A stretch of 64,000 nt of DNA from Stappia sp. WLB 29 (lineage in GTDB: Bacteria > Pseudomonadota > Alphaproteobacteria > Rhizobiales > Stappiaceae), in NCBI RefSeq assembly GCF_023507705.1, contig NZ_JALBGD010000003.1, positions 248,001 to 312,000 of the forward strand, in the 5' to 3' direction. The translations under genes were made by a program, and so were the position numbers. Positions 17,869 to 26,592 of this stretch are shown in pieces; the first letter of the stretch is position 1; every line of letters begins with the position of its first letter. The notes under the pieces are model-generated. The model searched no databases, was not told the DNA's origin, and was given only the letters and a program-made list of their open reading frames with translations.

Positions 17869-18384
17869 ATGCCGGCCAATCGCCAGGACCTTCTCGCCTT
17901 TCTCGACGGCCTCGGTCTGGAGGTCGCAACGCGCGATCATCCGGCCGTGTTCACGGTCGCCGAATCCACCGAAATCCACGACGAAATTCCCGGCGGCCAC
18001 ACCAAGAACCTGTTCCTGAAGGACAAGAAGGGCCGCATCTTCCTGGTGGTGGCGCTGCACGATGCGGAGATCGACCTGAAATCGATTCACCAGCTGATCG
18101 GCGCGCAGGGGCGGGTTTCCTTCGGCAAGCCGGACCTCCTGATGGAGGTGCTCGGCGTGCTGCCGGGTTCGGTGACACCCTTTGCCCTGATCAACGACCG
18201 CGAGGGGCAGAGGGTTACGCCGGTTTTCGATGCGGCGATGATGGAGGTCGAGCCGCTCAATTTCCATCCGCTGGAGAACACGGCGACCACGACGATCTCG
18301 CGCGAAGGGCTGTTGGCCTTCGCGCGCGCCTGCGGCCACGAACCGCGTGTGATCGCGGTATCCGGCCAGCACGGCGCGGTTTGA
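17869..18384 (+). CDS. Prolyl-tRNA editing deacylase of the ProXp-ala (YbaK/PrdX) type
   Basis: Free-standing editing proteins of this family hydrolyse Ala mischarged on tRNA-Pro. The 171-residue protein is a single YbaK/ProRS-INS domain: HPAVFTVAESTEIHDEIPGGHTKNLFLKDKKGRIFLV, then SFGKPDLLMEVLGVLPGSVTPFALIND, and LNFHPLENTATTTISREGLLAF near the end. The GGHTKNLFLKD stretch is the hallmark of the ProXp-ala branch, as opposed to YbaK proper, which edits Cys-tRNA-Pro. The ATG at 17869 gives the usual start. About 150 bases separate it from cnoX on the same strand. Confidence 0.9.
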   Translation: MPANRQDLLAFLDGLGLEVATRDHPAVFTVAESTEIHDEIPGGHTKNLFLKDKKGRIFLVVALHDAEIDLKSIHQLIGAQGRVSFGKPDLLMEVLGVLPGSVTPFALINDREGQRVTPVFDAAMMEVEPLNFHPLENTATTTISREGLLAFARACGHEPRVIAVSGQHGAV

Positions 18385-18534
18385 ATTTTGCCGCCGATGC
18401 GCCCATGTTAGGCGCAACATGCGGCAGCCCTCCCGATCTTCCGGACCACCCGGCAGCGCGAAAGAGGGAAACCAGACGAATCACGCGACGGACAGGCTGA
18501 CGGCAGCCGTTCGCGCAACCGGGGACGACAGGGT

Positions 18535-19527
18535 ATGAGCAACGACGGTTTTTCGGTCGGAGGCAGCTTCGGCGGGTCCTTCGGCGGTGGCGGGTACGGG
18601 ACGCCGGCCGCACCGGGAGGCGCTGCCGGCCCGGCAGCCGGTGGTGCGCCGGCGGCGGACGTCATTCGCGACGTTACCACGCAGACCTTCATGGCCGATG
18701 TCATCGAGGCTTCGCGCAAGCAGCCGGTGCTGGTCGATTTCTGGGCGCCGTGGTGCGGCCCCTGCAAGCAATTGACCCCGGTGCTGGAAAAGGCCGTGCG
18801 CGATGCGCGCGGTGCGGTGATCCTTGCCAAGATGAACATCGACGATCATCCGGAAGTGGCCGGCCAGCTCGGCATTCAGTCGATCCCGGCAGTCATCGCG
18901 TTCAAGAACGGCCAGCCGGTCGACGGGTTCATGGGCGCCCAGCAGGAAAGCCAGGTGAAGGCGTTCATCGAGCGAATCGCCGGGCCGATCGGGCCGAGCG
19001 ATCTGGAGCAGGTGATTGCGCAGGCCGAGGCCGCGCGCGAGGCCGGCGATCTCGCCCAGGCCGCGCAGCTTTATGCCGCCGCCCTGTCGATGGAGCCGGA
19101 AAGCGCTGTCGCCATCGGCGGGCTTGCCCAGTGCTATGTCGCCGCCGAGGCGCTCGACAAGGCGCGCGAAGTGCTGGCGATGGCGCCGGAGGCGGCTGCC
19201 TCCGATCCGGCGATCTCCGCTGCCCGTGCGGCGCTAGACCTTGCCGATCAGGCAAGCAATCTGGGCGATCTTGCCGGTCTTGAGGCGCGCATCGCCGAGA
19301 ATCCGTCCGATTACCAGGCGCGTTTCGATCTGGCCGTCGCGCTCGGCTCCAGCGCCGCGCGGCGCCAGGAGGCGGTTGACCAGCTGATCGAGATCGTGCG
19401 CCACGACCGGGAGTGGAACGAGGACGGGGCACGCAAGCAGCTGCTGCAGTTCTTCGAGGCCTGGGGGCACAAGGATCCTGCGACGGCTTATGGTCGCCGA
19501 CGCCTGTCGGCTGTCTTGTTCCGTTGA
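18535..19527 (+). CDS. cnoX: Thioredoxin-TPR chaperedoxin (CnoX/YbbN)
   Basis: CnoX proteins bind unfolding clients under oxidative stress and pass them to GroEL or DnaK. The 330-residue protein has a Gly/Ala-rich start (1-40), a thioredoxin domain (about 44-150) with the redox site WCGPC (73-77), and a C-terminal TPR-like region (about 155-330) ending in the YbbN signature AVDQLIEIVRHDREWNEDGARKQLLQFF. E. coli CnoX lacks the active two-cysteine site. Alphaproteobacterial versions such as this keep it, so it may also act as a reductase. The ATG at 18535 was preferred because it gives the complete thioredoxin domain and the Gly-rich leader common in this group. A strong terminator follows. Confidence 0.92.
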   Translation: MSNDGFSVGGSFGGSFGGGGYGTPAAPGGAAGPAAGGAPAADVIRDVTTQTFMADVIEASRKQPVLVDFWAPWCGPCKQLTPVLEKAVRDARGAVILAKMNIDDHPEVAGQLGIQSIPAVIAFKNGQPVDGFMGAQQESQVKAFIERIAGPIGPSDLEQVIAQAEAAREAGDLAQAAQLYAAALSMEPESAVAIGGLAQCYVAAEALDKAREVLAMAPEAAASDPAISAARAALDLADQASNLGDLAGLEARIAENPSDYQARFDLAVALGSSAARRQEAVDQLIEIVRHDREWNEDGARKQLLQFFEAWGHKDPATAYGRRRLSAVLFR

Positions 19528-19540
19528 ACCGGCAGTCCCG

Positions 19541-19568
19541 GCCCTGCCTTGAGCGGCAGGGCTTTTTT
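19541..19568 (+). terminator. Terminator after cnoX
   Basis: GCCCTGCC and GGCAGGGC form a perfect 8-bp stem around TTGAGC, followed by six T. It lies 13 bases after the cnoX stop codon. Confidence 0.9.
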
Positions 19569-19674
19569 CGCTCCACGGCCGGCTCCGGCTGGCCACGCGC
19601 GGTCGGTGCGCCCATATAGGAAAGGAGAAGGCAGGCTGCTGCCTGCCGCAACGCTTTCCAACGGGTGATCCGAC

Positions 19675-20355
19675 ATGCGCGCCGGAAACGCGATCTATTC
19701 CAGTTTCTCAGACCTGCCGGCGACGGTTCCGCTGTTCCCGCTCGCCGGGGCCGTGCTCCTGCCCAAGGCGCAGATGCCGCTCAACATCTTCGAGCCGCGC
19801 TATGTGGCGATGATCGACGCGGCGTTGGCCAACGACCGGGTGATCGGCATGATCCAGCCCGACTTCGCATCCGGCAAGACGGAGGAGCCGGTGCCGCCGC
19901 TCGTCGGGATCGGCTGTCTCGGCCGCATCATTGCGGTGCAGGAAACCGGCGACGGGCGCTATCTGGTGACGCTGACCGGCATCGCGCGGTTCCGCCTCGA
20001 AGAGGAATTGGCGACGCTCACGCCCTATCGGATAGGGCGCATCGCTTCAGCCGGCTTTGCGGAGGATTTCGGCACCGGGCTCGGCGAGGACGAGGTCGAC
20101 CGGGACGGGCTGGTGAAGACGCTGCGTGCCTATCTCGAGGCGAATGACCTGGAGGCAGACTGGGACAGCATCGACCGCGCCTCGACCGAAATCCTGGTCA
20201 ATGCGCTGGCGATGATGAGCCCCTATGGCCCGGCTGAGAAGCAGGCGCTGCTGGAGGCACCGGACCTTCGTACGCGCGCCGAGACGCTCGTGGCCCTGAC
20301 CGAGGTCGATCTTGCCCGCCGCAGCCGCGACGAGGGCGGTGTGACGCTGCAATAG
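19675..20355 (+). CDS. LON substrate-binding-domain protein
   Basis: The 226-residue protein is a stand-alone N-terminal domain of the Lon protease family (PF02190-like), without ATPase or protease domains. Characteristic stretches are VPLFPLAGAVLLPKAQMPLNIFEPRYVAMIDAAL, then GCLGRIIAVQETGDGRYLVTLTGIARFRL near residues 75-105. In Hyphomicrobiales this gene commonly lies between a thioredoxin-TPR gene and a Trm112-like gene, as here. The role is uncertain; presumably it binds proteins. It is 147 bases after cnoX, beyond the terminator, so it likely starts a new unit with the Trm112-like gene. Confidence 0.9.
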   Translation: MRAGNAIYSSFSDLPATVPLFPLAGAVLLPKAQMPLNIFEPRYVAMIDAALANDRVIGMIQPDFASGKTEEPVPPLVGIGCLGRIIAVQETGDGRYLVTLTGIARFRLEEELATLTPYRIGRIASAGFAEDFGTGLGEDEVDRDGLVKTLRAYLEANDLEADWDSIDRASTEILVNALAMMSPYGPAEKQALLEAPDLRTRAETLVALTEVDLARRSRDEGGVTLQ

Positions 20356-20448
20356 GAGCGGGTGCCGCTGTTGCATTGGCGTTCCGGCCATGGCAGCAAT
20401 CGGTTCGGAACCGGGCTGGCACAGGCCCGACAACGGAGAGAGACCGGG

Positions 20449-20652
20449 ATGGCGAGCGAACCCGCCCATGCACTCGACCGCAAGCTCCTGGAGCTGCTGG
20501 TCTGCCCGCTGACCAAGACGACGCTGGAATACGATGCGGCGAAGCAGGAGCTGATCTCACGCGCGGCCAAGCTCGCCTATCCGATCCGCGACGGCATTCC
20601 CATCATGCTGCCGGACGAAGCTCGTCCTCTGGACGACAGCGACGCCGCCTGA
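20449..20652 (+). CDS. Trm112/YcaR-family small protein
   Basis: The 67-residue protein matches the bacterial Trm112-like (UPF0434) family: [21 protein letters not shown], then [23 protein letters not shown]. In eukaryotes Trm112 activates methyltransferases; the bacterial function is not settled. Only one Cys is present, so zinc binding as in eukaryotic Trm112 is unlikely. The ATG at 20449 follows GGAGAGAGACCGGG, a usable ribosome-binding site; an upstream in-frame ATG would add an unconserved leader. It lies 93 bases after the LON-domain gene and before a strong hairpin. Confidence 0.88.
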   Translation: MASEPAHALDRKLLELLVCPLTKTTLEYDAAKQELISRAAKLAYPIRDGIPIMLPDEARPLDDSDAA

Positions 20653-20682
20653 GCGAACAGCCCGGCGGCAATCCGAAACGAA

Positions 20683-20712
20683 AAAGGGCCGGCCCCGCGG
20701 GGCCGGCCCTTT
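20683..20712 (-). terminator. Terminator of leuB (shared with the Trm112-like gene)
   Basis: A 30-bp palindrome pairs AAAGGGCCGGCCCC with its complement. On the minus strand it ends in five T, directly downstream of the leuB stop. On the plus strand only three T follow. Confidence 0.85.
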
Positions 20713-20729
20713 GCATTGCGGTATGCGCG

Positions 20730-21842
20730 TCAGGCGCTCAGCGCATCGAGTTCGGCGACGATGGCATCGCCCATGGCCGAGGTGCCGATGGCGCTGTCGC
20801 CCTTGCCGGCGATGTCGCGGGTGCGCAGGCCCTTGTCCAGTGTGGACGAAATCGCCTTCTCCAGCAGGTCCGCTTCCTCGACGAGGCTGAACGAGTAGCG
20901 CAGGCACATGGCGAAGCTTGCGATCATCGCGATCGGGTTGGCCGCACCCTTGCCGGCAATGTCCGGCGCCGAGCCGTGCACCGGCTCGTACAGGGCCTTG
21001 CGCTTGCCGGTCTCCGGGGCCGGAGCGCCGAGCGAGGCCGAGGGCAGCATGCCCAGCGAGCCGGTCAGCATCGCCGCGACGTCGGACAGCATGTCGCCGA
21101 ACAGGTTGTCGGTGACGATGACGTCGAACTGCTTGGGCCAGCGGACCAGCTGCATGCCGCCGGCATCGGCCAGCATGTGCTCGAGTTCGACGTCCTGGTA
21201 GCCGTCGGCATGGGCCTGGCTCACCACCTCGTTCCAGAGCACGCCGGACTTCATCACATTGCGCTTTTCCATCGAGGTAACCTTGCCGCGACGGGTGCGG
21301 GCCAGCTCGAAGGCGGCGCGGGCGATGCGGTCGATCTCGTAGGTCTCGTAGACCTGGGTGTCGACGGCGCGCTTCTGGCCGTTGCCCAGCTCGGTGATCT
21401 CCTTCGGCTCGCCGAAATAAACGCCGCCGGTCAGTTCGCGCAGGATCAGGATGTCGAGACCCTCGATCACGTCGCGCTTTAGCGACGAGGCGTCGGCCAG
21501 TGCCGGGTAGCAGATCGCCGGACGCAGGTTGGCGAAGAGCTCCATGTCCTTGCGCAGGCGCAGCAGGCCGGCTTCGGGGCGCACGTCATAGGGCACGCCG
21601 TCCCACTTCGGGCCGCCGACGGCGCCGAACAGCACCGCGTCGGAGGCCATGGCGCGGGCCATCGCCTCGTCCGAGATCGCCTTGCCATGCGCATCATAGG
21701 CGCAGCCGCCGACGAGGTCTTCCTCGGTCTCGAAGCTGGCGATGCCGCGGGCGTTGAACCAGCCGAGCACCTTCTTCACTTCGCCCATGGTCTCGGGGCC
21801 GATGCCGTCGCCAGGCAGGAGCAGAAGCTTGTAGGTCGTCAT
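20730..21842 (-). CDS. leuB: 3-Isopropylmalate dehydrogenase
   Basis: LeuB oxidises and decarboxylates 3-isopropylmalate to 2-oxoisocaproate in leucine synthesis, using NAD. The 370-residue protein has [13 protein letters not shown] at the N-terminus, the substrate Arg region [17 protein letters not shown], the Mg and substrate site [12 protein letters not shown], and the signature [17 protein letters not shown]. The NAD-binding loop reads [18 protein letters not shown]. The ATG at 21840-21842 starts [13 protein letters not shown]. leuC lies 20 kb away on the same strand (41250-42662); leuD was not seen. The gene ends in a strong terminator. Confidence 0.97.
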   Translation of the reverse strand: MTTYKLLLLPGDGIGPETMGEVKKVLGWFNARGIASFETEEDLVGGCAYDAHGKAISDEAMARAMASDAVLFGAVGGPKWDGVPYDVRPEAGLLRLRKDMELFANLRPAICYPALADASSLKRDVIEGLDILILRELTGGVYFGEPKEITELGNGQKRAVDTQVYETYEIDRIARAAFELARTRRGKVTSMEKRNVMKSGVLWNEVVSQAHADGYQDVELEHMLADAGGMQLVRWPKQFDVIVTDNLFGDMLSDVAAMLTGSLGMLPSASLGAPAPETGKRKALYEPVHGSAPDIAGKGAANPIAMIASFAMCLRYSFSLVEEADLLEKAISSTLDKGLRTRDIAGKGDSAIGTSAMGDAIVAELDALSA

Positions 21843-21936
21843 TGGAAGCGTTTCCTCGTGGGTTTTCCGGAAGGCCGAAGGGATGATCTTTCCGGTTTCT
21901 GCTAGAACGTCGCGCGCCGCTTGGCAAGCATGCGGC

Positions 21937-22896
21937 TCAGCCGGTCGCGATGCTGTCGAGTGCGACATTGCCGCCGCACACGAGCACACCGACCCGCTCA
22001 AGGGGCGCCGGGCGGTAGACGCCCGAGGTCAGGGCGGCGAGTGCCGTCGCCCCGCCGGGTTCGGCCGCCACCTGCAACTCCGTCCACAGCCGCGTCTGCG
22101 CTGTGCGGATGGCCTCGTCGGTCACCAGCAGGCTCTGATCGACATGGGCGGCGCAGATCGTATGCACGAGATCGCCGCAGCGCCGGGCGCCGAGACTGTC
22201 GGCGGCGAGACTGTCGACCGGCACATCGACCGGTTCGCCCGCCTTGAGCGCAGCGTTCAGGGCGCAGGAGCCTTCCGGCTCCACCGCCACCACTCGCACC
22301 TTGCCGGCCAGCCAAAGAGCGCAGCCGGAAATCAGTCCGCCGCCGCCGACGGCGATCAGCACCGTGTCGAGATCGGGGACCTGTTCCAGCCATTCCAGCG
22401 CCACCGTGCCCTGGCCGGCGATGGTGCCGGGCGCGTCATAGGCGTGAATGTCCATCGCGCCGGTCTGTTCCCGGTGGCGAGCGCAGGCCTCCGCCGCATC
22501 GGCATAGCGGGTGCCGGCCACATGCAGTCTGGCGCCGGCGGCGCGGATGCGGGCGATCTTGGCAGGTGCGGAGGTCTCGGGGACGAAGATATCCGCCGGA
22601 TAGCCGAGGGCGCGCGCCGCATAGGCGACCGCCGCGCCGTGGTTGCCGCCGGAGGCCGCCGCAACGCCTGCCTCCGGAACATCGGACGACAGCAGCGTGT
22701 TGAAGGCGCCGCGTGCCTTGAAGGAGCCGGTATGCTGGACCAGTTCCAGTTTCATCGACAACGAAGCATCGATGCCGAAGCTGCCGGCGCCGCTGTCGAC
22801 CACCGGCGTGCGGCGCACCCGGCCGGCGATCCGTGCGGCGGCGGCCTCGATGTCGGCGGCGGTGACGGGAAGGGGCTTTGCGGCCTGCTCGGTCAT
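21937..22896 (-). CDS. PLP-dependent threonine/serine dehydratase-like enzyme
   Basis: The 319-residue protein is a fold-type II pyridoxal-phosphate enzyme of the serine/threonine dehydratase and serine racemase group. The Schiff-base Lys60 lies in [12 protein letters not shown]. The phosphate-binding and cofactor loops are [18 protein letters not shown] and [13 protein letters not shown]. There is no C-terminal ACT regulatory domain, so it is a catabolic or short form, unlike biosynthetic IlvA. The exact substrate (Thr, Ser, hydroxyaspartate or another beta-substituted amino acid) is not readable. It lies 36 bases behind a TauE/SafE permease gene and probably shares its transcript. Confidence 0.85.
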   Translation of the reverse strand: MTEQAAKPLPVTAADIEAAAARIAGRVRRTPVVDSGAGSFGIDASLSMKLELVQHTGSFKARGAFNTLLSSDVPEAGVAAASGGNHGAAVAYAARALGYPADIFVPETSAPAKIARIRAAGARLHVAGTRYADAAEACARHREQTGAMDIHAYDAPGTIAGQGTVALEWLEQVPDLDTVLIAVGGGGLISGCALWLAGKVRVVAVEPEGSCALNAALKAGEPVDVPVDSLAADSLGARRCGDLVHTICAAHVDQSLLVTDEAIRTAQTRLWTELQVAAEPGGATALAALTSGVYRPAPLERVGVLVCGGNVALDSIATG

Positions 22897-22932
22897 GACT
22901 GGCTCCTTGAGGGAGGTGAAAGGGACTGCGGT

Positions 22933-23718
22933 TCAGGCGGGCAGGAACCCGGCAAGGCCGCGCAGAACGAGACCGCCGGCAAGGACGGTCATGAGGAGAC
23001 GGAACCCGTATCGGAATGCGCCTTCCGACATGCGCGCAAGCAGGCGCGTGCCGATCAGCGTGCCGATGAAACCGCTGGCGATCATCGCCAGGATCAGGCC
23101 TGTCCAGGGGGCGAAGGCGAAGCCGAGAAAGCCGAAGACGGCGATCTTGAACACGTGCAGCGACAGCGCGGTGACCGCCTGTGTGGCAACGAAGGTCTGG
23201 CGCGGCAGGCGCAGGGCCGCCAGCACCGCCGCACCGATCGGGCCGGTGGCACCGAAGACCATGCTGAGGCCGGTGGCGACGAAGCCGGCACCGGCCATCG
23301 CCCGCTTCGGCGCGCGCTCGAAGCGCGGCATCCGGCCCCAGACGATCCACAGGATGAAGAGGCCGAGGGCGAGGCGGACGATCTCCGCCGGCAGGTTGAC
23401 GGCAAGCGCACCGCCGAGGATGGCGCCTGCGACCGCGCCGAGCGCGTACCACAGCGCGGCGATCCAGTTGACATGCGGCAGCAACACCAGCGCCCGGCCG
23501 CCGTTGGAGCCCATCTGGACGACGCCGTGAACGGGGACCAGCGCGGGGATCGGCATGACCTGCGCCATCACGGCGATCAGCATCATGCCCCCGCCCAGCC
23601 CGAAGGCGGCGGAAACGGCGGATGTGGCAAGGCTGACCGCGATGAGCAGGACTTGCGAGGCCGCCGACATGCCGGGAGCGGCGGTGAGATGCTGCAGCGT
23701 GTCGAGAAGGGCGGTCAA
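22933..23718 (-). CDS. TauE/SafE-family membrane transporter
   Basis: The 261-residue protein has about eight membrane segments and the TauE/SafE pattern: SAAFGLGGGMMLIAVMAQ near the start, MVFGATGPIGAAVLAALRLPRQTFVATQAVTAL in the middle. Family members export sulfite, sulfoacetate or related organosulfonates; many are uncharacterised. The start is uncertain: TTG at 23716-23718 gives the listed length, but an ATG at 23665-23667 (MSAASQVLLIAVSL), 17 residues in, is an equally good start, and no clear ribosome-binding site precedes the TTG. It lies between an M20 amidohydrolase gene and a PLP dehydratase gene. Confidence 0.85.
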   Translation of the reverse strand: MTALLDTLQHLTAAPGMSAASQVLLIAVSLATSAVSAAFGLGGGMMLIAVMAQVMPIPALVPVHGVVQMGSNGGRALVLLPHVNWIAALWYALGAVAGAILGGALAVNLPAEIVRLALGLFILWIVWGRMPRFERAPKRAMAGAGFVATGLSMVFGATGPIGAAVLAALRLPRQTFVATQAVTALSLHVFKIAVFGFLGFAFAPWTGLILAMIASGFIGTLIGTRLLARMSEGAFRYGFRLLMTVLAGGLVLRGLAGFLPA

Positions 23719-23795
23719 AGGGAGGCCCGCAGGTGGGGGAGGGGGCGAATGCGGGAGGGGTCTCCCGCATCCGGTCTTGGATCAGATCGACGGCA

Positions 23796-24965
23796 TCAGC
23801 TGGCCGGCATCGCCGTCTCGACCAGCTTGACCCAGTAGGAGCAACCCACCGGGATCAGCTCGTCGTTGAAGTCATAGGCCGGGTGGTGAAGGTTGGCGCT
23901 GTCGCCGTTGCCGACGAAGATGAAGGCGCCCGGACGCTCCAGCAGCATGAAGGAGAAGTCCTCCCCGCCCATGGTCGGGGCGACGTCCGTCACCACGTTG
24001 TCGTCGCCGGCGATCTTGCGGGCGATGCCGGCGGCAAAATCCGTCTGCTCGGCGTGGTTGATGGTGATCGGGTAGTCGCGCAGGTAGTTGACCTCGGCCT
24101 TGGCGCCAAAGGCGGAGGCGATGGTCGGGACGATCTCCTTCAGCCGCTTTTCGGCGAGATCGCGGATTTCCGCATCGAGCGTGCGCACGGTGCCGCGCAG
24201 GCGTGCCGTTTGCGGGATGACGTTGTCGGTGAAGCCGCCATTGAACGCGGTGATCGACACGACCACGGACTTCAGCGGATCGACGTTGCGGCTGGCGATC
24301 GACTGCACCGCCTGGATGATGTGGGCGCCGACCAGCAGCGTGTCGACTACCTCATGCGGCTTGGCGGCATGGCCGCCGACGCCCTCGATGTCGATCTGGA
24401 TGCGGTCGGCAGCGGCCATCATCGCGCCCGGGCGGATGTGGAAGCTGCCCAGCGGCTCGCCCGGCATGTTGTGCATGCCGTAGACTTCCTGGATGCCGAA
24501 ACGGTCCATCAGGCCGTCGTCGACCATCGCCTTGGCGCCGGCGCCGCCCTCTTCGGCCGGCTGGAAGATGACCACGACAGTGCCGTCGAAGTTGCGGGTC
24601 TCGGATAGATACTTGGCGGCGCCGAGCAACATGGCGGTGTGGCCGTCATGGCCGCAGGCATGCATCTTGCCCGGAACGGTGGAGGCGTAGGGCTTGCCGG
24701 TGATCTCATCGAGCGGCAGCGCGTCCATGTCGGCACGCAGGCCGATCACCTTGCCGGAACCGTTCGATTTTCCCTTGATGACGCCGACCACGCCCGTGCG
24801 GCCGATACCGGTCGCCACTTCGTCGACGCCGAAGGCCTTCAGCTTGTCTGCGACCAGTTCGGAGGTGCGGTGCGTGTCGTAAAGCAGTTCCGGATGGGCA
24901 TGGATGTCACGGCGCCACTCGGTGATCTCCTCGGCGAGATCGGCGAAGCGGTTGATGATCGGCAT
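23796..24965 (-). CDS. M20-family amidohydrolase (hippurate-hydrolase-like)
   Basis: The 389-residue enzyme belongs to the M20D amidohydrolases, which remove acyl or amide groups from N-acyl amino acids and indole-conjugates. The two-metal site is visible: HACGHDGHTAMLLG, FQPAEEGGAGA (Glu-Glu pair), GMHNMPG and NLHHPAYDFND. A dimerisation domain interrupts the catalytic domain near residues 180-290 (DIEGVGGHAAKPH). The ATG at 24963-24965 starts MPIINRFADLAEEITEWRRDIHAHPEL. No signal peptide is present. The substrate is unknown. The TauE-type gene lies 77 bases downstream on the same strand. Confidence 0.9.
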   Translation of the reverse strand: MPIINRFADLAEEITEWRRDIHAHPELLYDTHRTSELVADKLKAFGVDEVATGIGRTGVVGVIKGKSNGSGKVIGLRADMDALPLDEITGKPYASTVPGKMHACGHDGHTAMLLGAAKYLSETRNFDGTVVVIFQPAEEGGAGAKAMVDDGLMDRFGIQEVYGMHNMPGEPLGSFHIRPGAMMAAADRIQIDIEGVGGHAAKPHEVVDTLLVGAHIIQAVQSIASRNVDPLKSVVVSITAFNGGFTDNVIPQTARLRGTVRTLDAEIRDLAEKRLKEIVPTIASAFGAKAEVNYLRDYPITINHAEQTDFAAGIARKIAGDDNVVTDVAPTMGGEDFSFMLLERPGAFIFVGNGDSANLHHPAYDFNDELIPVGCSYWVKLVETAMPAS

Positions 24966-25110
24966 GATAGTCCTCTGGTTTTGGCGAAAGGGTGTCGAGG
25001 CTGCGGTGCTGCCGCGGAGAGGCGCGTATCTGACGCCGAAAACGTGGACTTGCGCAAGTCCCGGCGCCATTTTGCCGGCCCACTTTTGCAGGCGCCGCCT
25101 CGCCGCTACG

Positions 25111-25776
25111 TCAGGTTTTCGACGCCAGCAGTTCGTAGACGCTGGTGCGCTTGACCTCGAAATCCTCCAGCGAGCGGTTCACCGGCACGTTGAAGGTGGC
25201 CAGGTGCCGCAGCCGCTCCTTCGGCAGATAGGCGCGCCCCGGATCGCCGATCAGGACGCGGGAGCCGCGGGCCAGCGACCGGTCGGCCCAGGTCAGCACC
25301 CGGCTCGCCATCGGTTTTTCGTAGAAGACGTCGCCGGTCAGGATCACCTCGGCGTCGGGCGGGGCAAGATCGAGCGGGTCTTCGCCGTCGAGGGCGAAGG
25401 AGACCTCGTTCAGCTCCATGTTGAGCCGGGCGGCCGCGAGTGCGAAGCGGTCGATGTCGCAAGCGGTTACCCGTGCCGCACCGGAGCGGGCAGCTGCGAT
25501 GGCGGCCAGTCCCGATCCCGTTGCGAAATCGTAGACGCTGCGGCCGGCGACCAGCGCGGGCTCGTCGAGGATATGGCGGGCCAGCGCCTGGCCGCCGGCC
25601 CAGGCGAAGGCCCAGAACGGCGGCGGCAGGCCGATGGCGCCGAGATCGTCCTCAGTCTTCTGCCACAGTGCCACCGCCTCGTCGGCCAGGTGCAGGCGGA
25701 TCTCCGGCGCATGCGGGACCGGGTGGATCCGCGTGTTCGCCAGCACGAAGGCGCGCGGATCGACGGTCGTGGTCAT
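25111..25776 (-). CDS. ETF-beta lysine methyltransferase-like (METTL20/PrmA-related)
   Basis: The 221-residue SAM-dependent methyltransferase has the SAM motif VYDFATGSGLAAIAAARSGA, then TACDIDRFAL. Two features, PPPFWAFAWAGGQALAR and TGDVFYEKPM, place it with the METTL20/ETFB-KMT branch that trimethylates lysines of electron-transfer flavoprotein beta; an Agrobacterium homologue is known to do this. The ATG at 25774-25776 overlaps the EVE gene stop by four bases. The target protein is not encoded in the window, so the substrate is inferred from family. PrmA-like ribosomal methylation is the alternative. Confidence 0.82.
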   Translation of the reverse strand: MTTTVDPRAFVLANTRIHPVPHAPEIRLHLADEAVALWQKTEDDLGAIGLPPPFWAFAWAGGQALARHILDEPALVAGRSVYDFATGSGLAAIAAARSGAARVTACDIDRFALAAARLNMELNEVSFALDGEDPLDLAPPDAEVILTGDVFYEKPMASRVLTWADRSLARGSRVLIGDPGRAYLPKERLRHLATFNVPVNRSLEDFEVKRTSVYELLASKT

Positions 25777-26195
25777 GCGTCCGTCAGGCCACCCATCTCG
25801 CAGACGATCTTCCATTCCTCTGCCGTCACCGGTTGCACCGACAGGCGCATGGAGGTGACAAGCGCCATGTCGGAGAGCCGCGGCTCGTTCTTGACGTCGG
25901 CCAGCGTCACGGGCTTGGGCATGTCGCGGACGGCGCGGATGTCGACGCATTCCCAGCGCGGATCGTCGGTGGTGCTGTCGGGGTGCGCAAGCGCGCAGAC
26001 CTCGACGATGCCGACCACTTCCTTGCCGATGTTGGAATGGTAGAAGAAGCCGCGGTCACCGAGCTTCATCTCGCGCATGTTGTTGCGGGCCTGGTAGTTG
26101 CGCACGCCGTCCCATTGCTCGCCGGCTTCGCCCTTCGCCTTCTGCATCTCCCAGGACCACTTGTCCGGCTCGGACTTGAACAGCCAGTAGCGCAT
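25773..26195 (-). CDS. EVE-domain protein
   Basis: The 140-residue protein is a single EVE (PUA-like) domain: MRYWLFKSEPDKWSWEMQ, then WDGVRNYQARNNMREMKLGDRGFFYHSNIGKEVVGIVEV. Stand-alone EVE proteins of this type (thymocyte nuclear protein 1-like) are thought to bind modified bases in DNA or RNA, but no bacterial function is settled. It sits three bases behind a YciI-like gene and overlaps the next methyltransferase, so the three form one coupled unit. The surroundings are housekeeping, which argues against a role in a restriction system here. Confidence 0.9.
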   Translation of the reverse strand: MRYWLFKSEPDKWSWEMQKAKGEAGEQWDGVRNYQARNNMREMKLGDRGFFYHSNIGKEVVGIVEVCALAHPDSTTDDPRWECVDIRAVRDMPKPVTLADVKNEPRLSDMALVTSMRLSVQPVTAEEWKIVCEMGGLTDA

Positions 26196-26198
26196 GCT

Positions 26199-26486
26199 TC
26201 ACATCTCCGGGTTCTTGATGACCCAGTTCCAGGGCCGGATCTCGACGCTCTCGAAAAGGCCCGCGCGGGCATAGGGGTCCTCGGACGCGACGGCGAGCGC
26301 CTCGTCGCGGTTCGCGGCCTCGATCACCACCAGCGATCCGGTCATGCCGCCGTCGTCGTCAAGGAACGGGCCGGCCGCCTTCAGCTTGTCGCCCATCGCC
26401 TTGAGAAAGGCGAGGTGGTCGGCGCGGTTGTCGAGACGCGTCTGCAGCGCGCCCGGCTTGTCGGTGCAGATGAGGGCATAAAGCAT
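26199..26486 (-). CDS. YciI-like protein
   Basis: The 95-residue protein has the YciI pattern: MLYALICTDKPGALQTRLDNRADHLAFL, GSLVVIEAANRDEALAVASEDPYARAGLFESVEIRPWNW. The family forms small ferredoxin-like dimers with a conserved His-Asp pair of unclear enzymatic role. The ATG at 26484-26486 fits the family start. It precedes the EVE gene by three bases. The gene upstream (gpsA) ends 106 bases away. Confidence 0.9.
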   Translation of the reverse strand: MLYALICTDKPGALQTRLDNRADHLAFLKAMGDKLKAAGPFLDDDGGMTGSLVVIEAANRDEALAVASEDPYARAGLFESVEIRPWNWVIKNPEM

Positions 26487-26592
26487 CGGCGGGGCCTCCC
26501 GTATCGGTTCGGTAGCGTCTCGCGCATGGCAAGACGCCGAGGATCATGCGGCATAGATACCCGGTTCGCGGCTGCCCGCAAGCGGGTCCGCG

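Noticed and set aside
25773-26195. EVE-domain gene as part of a modification-dependent defence island
   Set aside because: It is the short stand-alone form amid housekeeping genes, with no nuclease or McrBC-like partner.
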